A stretch of 8,562 bases of DNA from VFMC01 sp044238435 (lineage in GTDB: Bacteria; Actinomycetota; Acidimicrobiia; Acidimicrobiales; Ilumatobacteraceae): contig JBIIDH010000129.1 of assembly GCA_044238435.1 (NCBI GenBank), positions 1 to 8,562 on the forward strand, read 5' to 3'. Both the position numbers and the translations under genes were made by a program. The notes under the pieces are model-generated. The model saw only the letters and a list, made by a program, of their open reading frames with translations. It made no database searches and was not told the DNA's origin. Positions 5,677 to 8,562 of the stretch are shown piece after piece. The first letter of the stretch is position 1. Each line of letters begins with the position of its first letter.

Positions 5677-5991
5677 ATGGCCATCGTCCCGATCATGCCC
5701 ATCACCCCGATCACCCAGATCGCTGCGCCCAGCCAGGTGCAACCGGCTGCGGCCGCCGCCGGTACCGGCGGCTCGTCGTTCGCCTCGATGCTGGCCGACC
5801 AGCTCGACGCCGTGTCGGCAGCGCAGAACAAGGCCGACAACCTCGCCGTCAAAGCGGCGACCGGCGACCTCCAGTCGATCCAGGACTACACCATCGCCTC
5901 CACCGAAGCGCAGTTGCTCACCCAGTTGACGGTGACCGTGCGCAACCGGGCTGTCGAGGCGTTCAACGACATCATGCGGATGCAGGTCTAA
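5677..5991 (+). CDS. fliE: Hook-basal body complex protein FliE
   Basis: FliE is the small adaptor between the FliF MS ring with its export gate and the rod. The product has 104 residues, typical. The C-terminal half has SFASMLADQLDAVSAAQNKA, ATGDLQSIQDYTIASTEAQL and VRNRAVEAFNDIMRMQV. The last follows the family's very conserved 'vRNkvveAyqeImrMqv' end. The N-terminus is odd: IVPIMPITPITQI (3-15) is a Pro-Ile repeat followed by an Ala-rich stretch (about 24-28), where homologues vary but are usually polar. The ATG at 5677 is 5 bases after the flgC stop, with GGAAGTGA at 5663-5670 as a plausible ribosome binding site. The stop directly abuts the fliF ATG (TAA-ATG). Confidence 0.92.
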   Translation: MAIVPIMPITPITQIAAPSQVQPAAAAAGTGGSSFASMLADQLDAVSAAQNKADNLAVKAATGDLQSIQDYTIASTEAQLLTQLTVTVRNRAVEAFNDIMRMQV

Positions 5992-7617
5992 ATGGCAACG
6001 AACAGCAACTCCTCCATGGCCGACAAGGCGAAGGATCTCGCCAGTCGACTCACCCCGGTGCAGAAGGTGGCGCTCGGCGCCGTCGTGCTCACCGTCATCG
6101 CCGGCAGCCTGCTGCTGTCGCGCGCCGAGGGCAGCACCGCCATGGGCGTGCTCTTCACCGACCTCTCGTCGGCCGACGCCTCGTCGGTAGTGGATGCGCT
6201 CTCGGCCCAGGGCGTGGCGTACGAACTCACCGACGCCGGTCGCACCGTGCTGGTGCCCACGACCGACGTGTACAACCTGCGCGTCGACCTGGCCGGCCAG
6301 GGCCTGCCCTCGGCCAACGACGGGTATGCGTTGCTCGACAACCAGGGCATCACCACGTCGGAGTTCCGTCAGCGCATCGACTATCAGCGAGCGCTCGAAG
6401 GCGAGCTGGCGAAGACGGTGTCGGCACTCGACGGCGTGAAGTCGGCGTCGGTGCACCTGGCCCTGCCCGACGAGTCGGTGTTCGTCGACGAGCCCTCGAG
6501 CCCCACGGCCTCGGTGCTGGTGATGGGCACCACGAGTGGCAGCGTGAGCGATGACGAAGTGCAGGCGATCGTCCACCTCGTGGCCTCGTCGGTGAAGGAC
6601 ATGAAGCCCGAAGGGGTCACCGTCGTCGATGCGAACGGCGCCGTGCTGTCGTCGGGCGGTCAGTCGGGCGGTACCGGTGGCTCGTCGCGGTCGAAGTACG
6701 TGAACGAGGTAGAGCAGACCACTGCGGCGAAGGTGACGTCGATGCTCAGCCGGATGACCGGCCCCAACAAGGTGTCGGTGTCGGTGAACGCCACGGTCGA
6801 CCTCGACGAGGTGCAGTCGACCTCGGAGGACTTCACGCCCATCGGTACCGACGATGCGGGCGGCCTGGTGCAGAACGAAAAGACGCTCACCGAGCAGTAC
6901 GGCAACGCCACCCTCAACGGCGATGCCGGCGTGCTCGGCCCCGATGGTGCCACGCTGACGACCGATGCCGCGAACGATGCGGTCACCGGAGTCGACGGCA
7001 GCACCGACTACCTGAAGGACGAGGCGAGCCGCACCTATGCGCTCGACCGCACCGTGTCGTCGACCCTGAAGGTGCCCGGTGAGATCACTCGTCTGACCGT
7101 GGCCGTGCTGGTCGACGAGGCGGCGGTGACCGAAGAGCAGATGGCCGCCATCGAGGAAATGGTCGCCACGGCTGCGGGCATCGACTCCGATCGTGGCGAC
7201 ACGGTGACCATCACCCGGCTGCCGTTCGACACCTCGATGATCACCGAGGCCGAAGATGCCGCTGCCGCCGAGGACGCTGCCGCCAGCCAGGCCCAGATGA
7301 TGAGCATGGCCCGTACCGGCGCCATCGTGCTGGTGATCGTGATCGCCCTGTTCCTCGCTTACCGCAGTGCCAAGCAGGCCCGCAAGGTGACCGCCATCCC
7401 GATCGACATCGGCGAGCTGACCACCTCGATGCCGCGCCTCAACGCCGGCCCGCAGATTGCCATCGAGGCGCCCCAGCACAGCGAGACCATGGCACTCATG
7501 GCCGCGCGGCCACCGGCACCCGAGGACGAGTTGGCAGTGATCGCCGATCAGCGACCGCAGGAAGTGGCCAACGTGCTGCGCGCCTGGCTGAATGAGTCGA
7601 AGGCGGGTCGTCGATGA
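5992..7617 (+). CDS. fliF: Flagellar MS-ring protein FliF
   Basis: FliF forms the MS ring in the inner membrane, the base on which rod, export gate and rotor assemble. The product has 541 residues, within family range. The first membrane helix is at about 23-43 (KVALGAVVLTVIAGSLLLS). Ring-building motifs of the YscJ/FliF family follow: MGVLFTDLSSADASSVVDAL, GLPSANDGYALLDNQGITTS, RIDYQRALEGELAKTVSALD, then VKSASVHLALPDESVF. A Gly/Ser and Thr/Asp-rich stretch (about 220-345) corresponds to the collar region. The second membrane helix is at about 440-461 (ARTGAIVLVIVIALFLAYRS). The cytoplasmic tail ends with ELAVIADQRPQEVANVLRAW (513-532), the helix that docks into the FliG N-domain. The ATG abuts the fliE stop, and the last 4 bases overlap fliG. 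Confidence 0.96.
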   Translation: MATNSNSSMADKAKDLASRLTPVQKVALGAVVLTVIAGSLLLSRAEGSTAMGVLFTDLSSADASSVVDALSAQGVAYELTDAGRTVLVPTTDVYNLRVDLAGQGLPSANDGYALLDNQGITTSEFRQRIDYQRALEGELAKTVSALDGVKSASVHLALPDESVFVDEPSSPTASVLVMGTTSGSVSDDEVQAIVHLVASSVKDMKPEGVTVVDANGAVLSSGGQSGGTGGSSRSKYVNEVEQTTAAKVTSMLSRMTGPNKVSVSVNATVDLDEVQSTSEDFTPIGTDDAGGLVQNEKTLTEQYGNATLNGDAGVLGPDGATLTTDAANDAVTGVDGSTDYLKDEASRTYALDRTVSSTLKVPGEITRLTVAVLVDEAAVTEEQMAAIEEMVATAAGIDSDRGDTVTITRLPFDTSMITEAEDAAAAEDAAASQAQMMSMARTGAIVLVIVIALFLAYRSAKQARKVTAIPIDIGELTTSMPRLNAGPQIAIEAPQHSETMALMAARPPAPEDELAVIADQRPQEVANVLRAWLNESKAGRR

Positions 7618-8562
7618 TCGAGTCGGCATCGGCCCAGCTGTCGGGGGCCCAGAAGGCAGCCATTTTGATGCTGTCGCTGGGCACGGAGAACTCGGCGAAG
7701 GTGATGTCCCTCCTCGGCGAGGGTGAGGTCACCCAGATCACCGCTGAGATCGTGAAGGCCGGCCAGATCAGCCGCGAAGAGAGCACGACGACGCTCGAGG
7801 AGTTCGCCACGCTGCTCGTGGCCGGCGGCCGTGTGGCGTCCGGTGGTCCGGAAGCGGCTCGCGGCATGCTCGAGGCCTCGCTCGGATCCGAGCGCGCTGC
7901 TTCGATCCTCGAGGGCCTCTACCAGTCGATGGTGAAGGGCCCGTTCGACTTCCTGAAGAACGCCGACCCCCGCCAGATCCTCAACTTCCTCTCGGCGGAA
8001 CACCCGCAGACCATCGCCCTGGTGGTGGCCCACGCCCACCCCGACATCGCCGCGCAGGTGGTGGGTGGTCTGCCCGAGGACGTGCAGCGCGCCGTGTCGG
8101 TGCGTATCGCCATGCTCGAGCCCAGCTCGCCCGAGGTGATCGCCCAGGTGGAGGCCATGCTCGAGCGCCGACTCTCGTCGAGCGTGAAGAACCAGGAGAC
8201 CAAGGTCGCCGACGGTGTGCAGACGCTGATCGAGATCCTGAACCGGTCCGACCGTGCCACCGAGCGATCGATCTTCGAAGGCCTCGACGACCACAACGGC
8301 GAGCTGGCCGACGAGGTGCGCTCGCGCATGTTCGTGTTCGAGGACATCGTCACCCTCGACGACCGCTCGGTGCAGCTGGTGCTGCGCCAGGTGGAGGCCA
8401 AGGAACTGGCCACCGCCTTGAAGGGCGTGAAGCAGGAAGTGCGCGACAAGATCATGCGCAACATGTCGGAGCGTGCAGCGCAGAACCTCGGCGAGGAGAT
8501 CACGTTGCTCGGCCCGGTGAAGATGAAGACCGTCGAAGAGTCGCAGGGTGGCATCGTGCGTG
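7614..8562 (+). CDS. fliG: Flagellar motor switch protein FliG (3' end outside window)
   Basis: FliG is the C-ring protein that contacts FliF at one end and the stator at the other, giving torque and direction switching. The frame is open from the ATG at 7614 to the edge, with 316 residues visible; a full FliG has about 330-345, so only the tail is missing. The N-domain starts SGAQKAAILMLSLG (about 10-23). The middle domain carries the hallmark EHPQT at 129-133. The C-domain carries MFVFEDIVTLDDRSVQLVLR from 239. The charged torque helix reads K270, R287, E294, E295 and K303, where Escherichia coli has K264, R281, D288, D289 and R297. All charges are kept, with conservative swaps at the last three. 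It overlaps fliF by ATGA, so translation is probably coupled. Confidence 0.96.
   Translation, partial: MIESASAQLSGAQKAAILMLSLGTENSAKVMSLLGEGEVTQITAEIVKAGQISREESTTTLEEFATLLVAGGRVASGGPEAARGMLEASLGSERAASILEGLYQSMVKGPFDFLKNADPRQILNFLSAEHPQTIALVVAHAHPDIAAQVVGGLPEDVQRAVSVRIAMLEPSSPEVIAQVEAMLERRLSSSVKNQETKVADGVQTLIEILNRSDRATERSIFEGLDDHNGELADEVRSRMFVFEDIVTLDDRSVQLVLRQVEAKELATALKGVKQEVRDKIMRNMSERAAQNLGEEITLLGPVKMKTVEESQGGIVR

Noticed and set aside
5602..7629. Long open frame on the minus strand opposite fliE and fliF
   Set aside because: Same His/Arg/Gly-rich composition with no motif. fliE and fliF on the + strand explain the stretch.
1..8562. Mobile elements, CRISPR arrays, tRNA or rRNA genes
   Set aside because: None seen. 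The window is a continuous co-directional flagellar cluster with no frameshifts or composition breaks that I could detect by eye.

Overview
This window is one stretch of a flagellar gene cluster, with every gene on the + strand. The DNA is GC-rich, serine is often coded by TCG, some starts are GTG, and translational overlaps are common. With the flagellin - fliD - fliS - small gene - flgB-flgC-fliE-fliF-fliG layout, this suggests a motile high-GC actinobacterium. Acidimicrobiia is my best guess, by inference only.

Layout. The window opens in the last 44 codons of a flagellin gene (1-136). A perfect 17-bp hairpin follows (154-190) and probably ends that transcript. fliD (298-2679) encodes a large 793-residue filament cap protein with extra domains. 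After a 94-bp gap comes a tight group: fliS (flagellin chaperone, 2774-3217), a 113-residue protein in the usual fliT position (3220-3561), an unrecognised single-pass membrane protein (3569-4177), and fliH (4174-4776). After a 93-bp gap comes the basal-body set flgB, flgC, fliE, fliF and fliG (from 4870). fliF and fliG overlap by 4 bases, and fliG runs off the right edge just before its expected end.

How they work together. Flagellin, FliD, FliS and the FliT-like protein build and chaperone the filament. FlgB, FlgC and FliE form the proximal rod on the FliF MS ring. FliG is the rotor protein on the cytoplasmic face of FliF. FliH belongs to the FliH-FliI export ATPase complex.

Two points stand out. 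First, the membrane protein at 3569-4177 ends in a peptide that closely resembles the extreme C-terminus of FliF, the part that holds FliG, with the same Pro-to-Trp spacing as the FliF in this window. It looks like a second, non-ring membrane anchor for FliG, or a competitor of FliF. Second, each of the three intergenic gaps longer than 90 bp carries a 10-bp element, C(G/C)GGAC(A/T)GTC, whose last base lies 47, 47 and 53 bases before the next start codon. By eye, its GAC(A/T)GTC core occurs nowhere else in the window. This suggests a shared promoter or operator for three flagellar transcription units.
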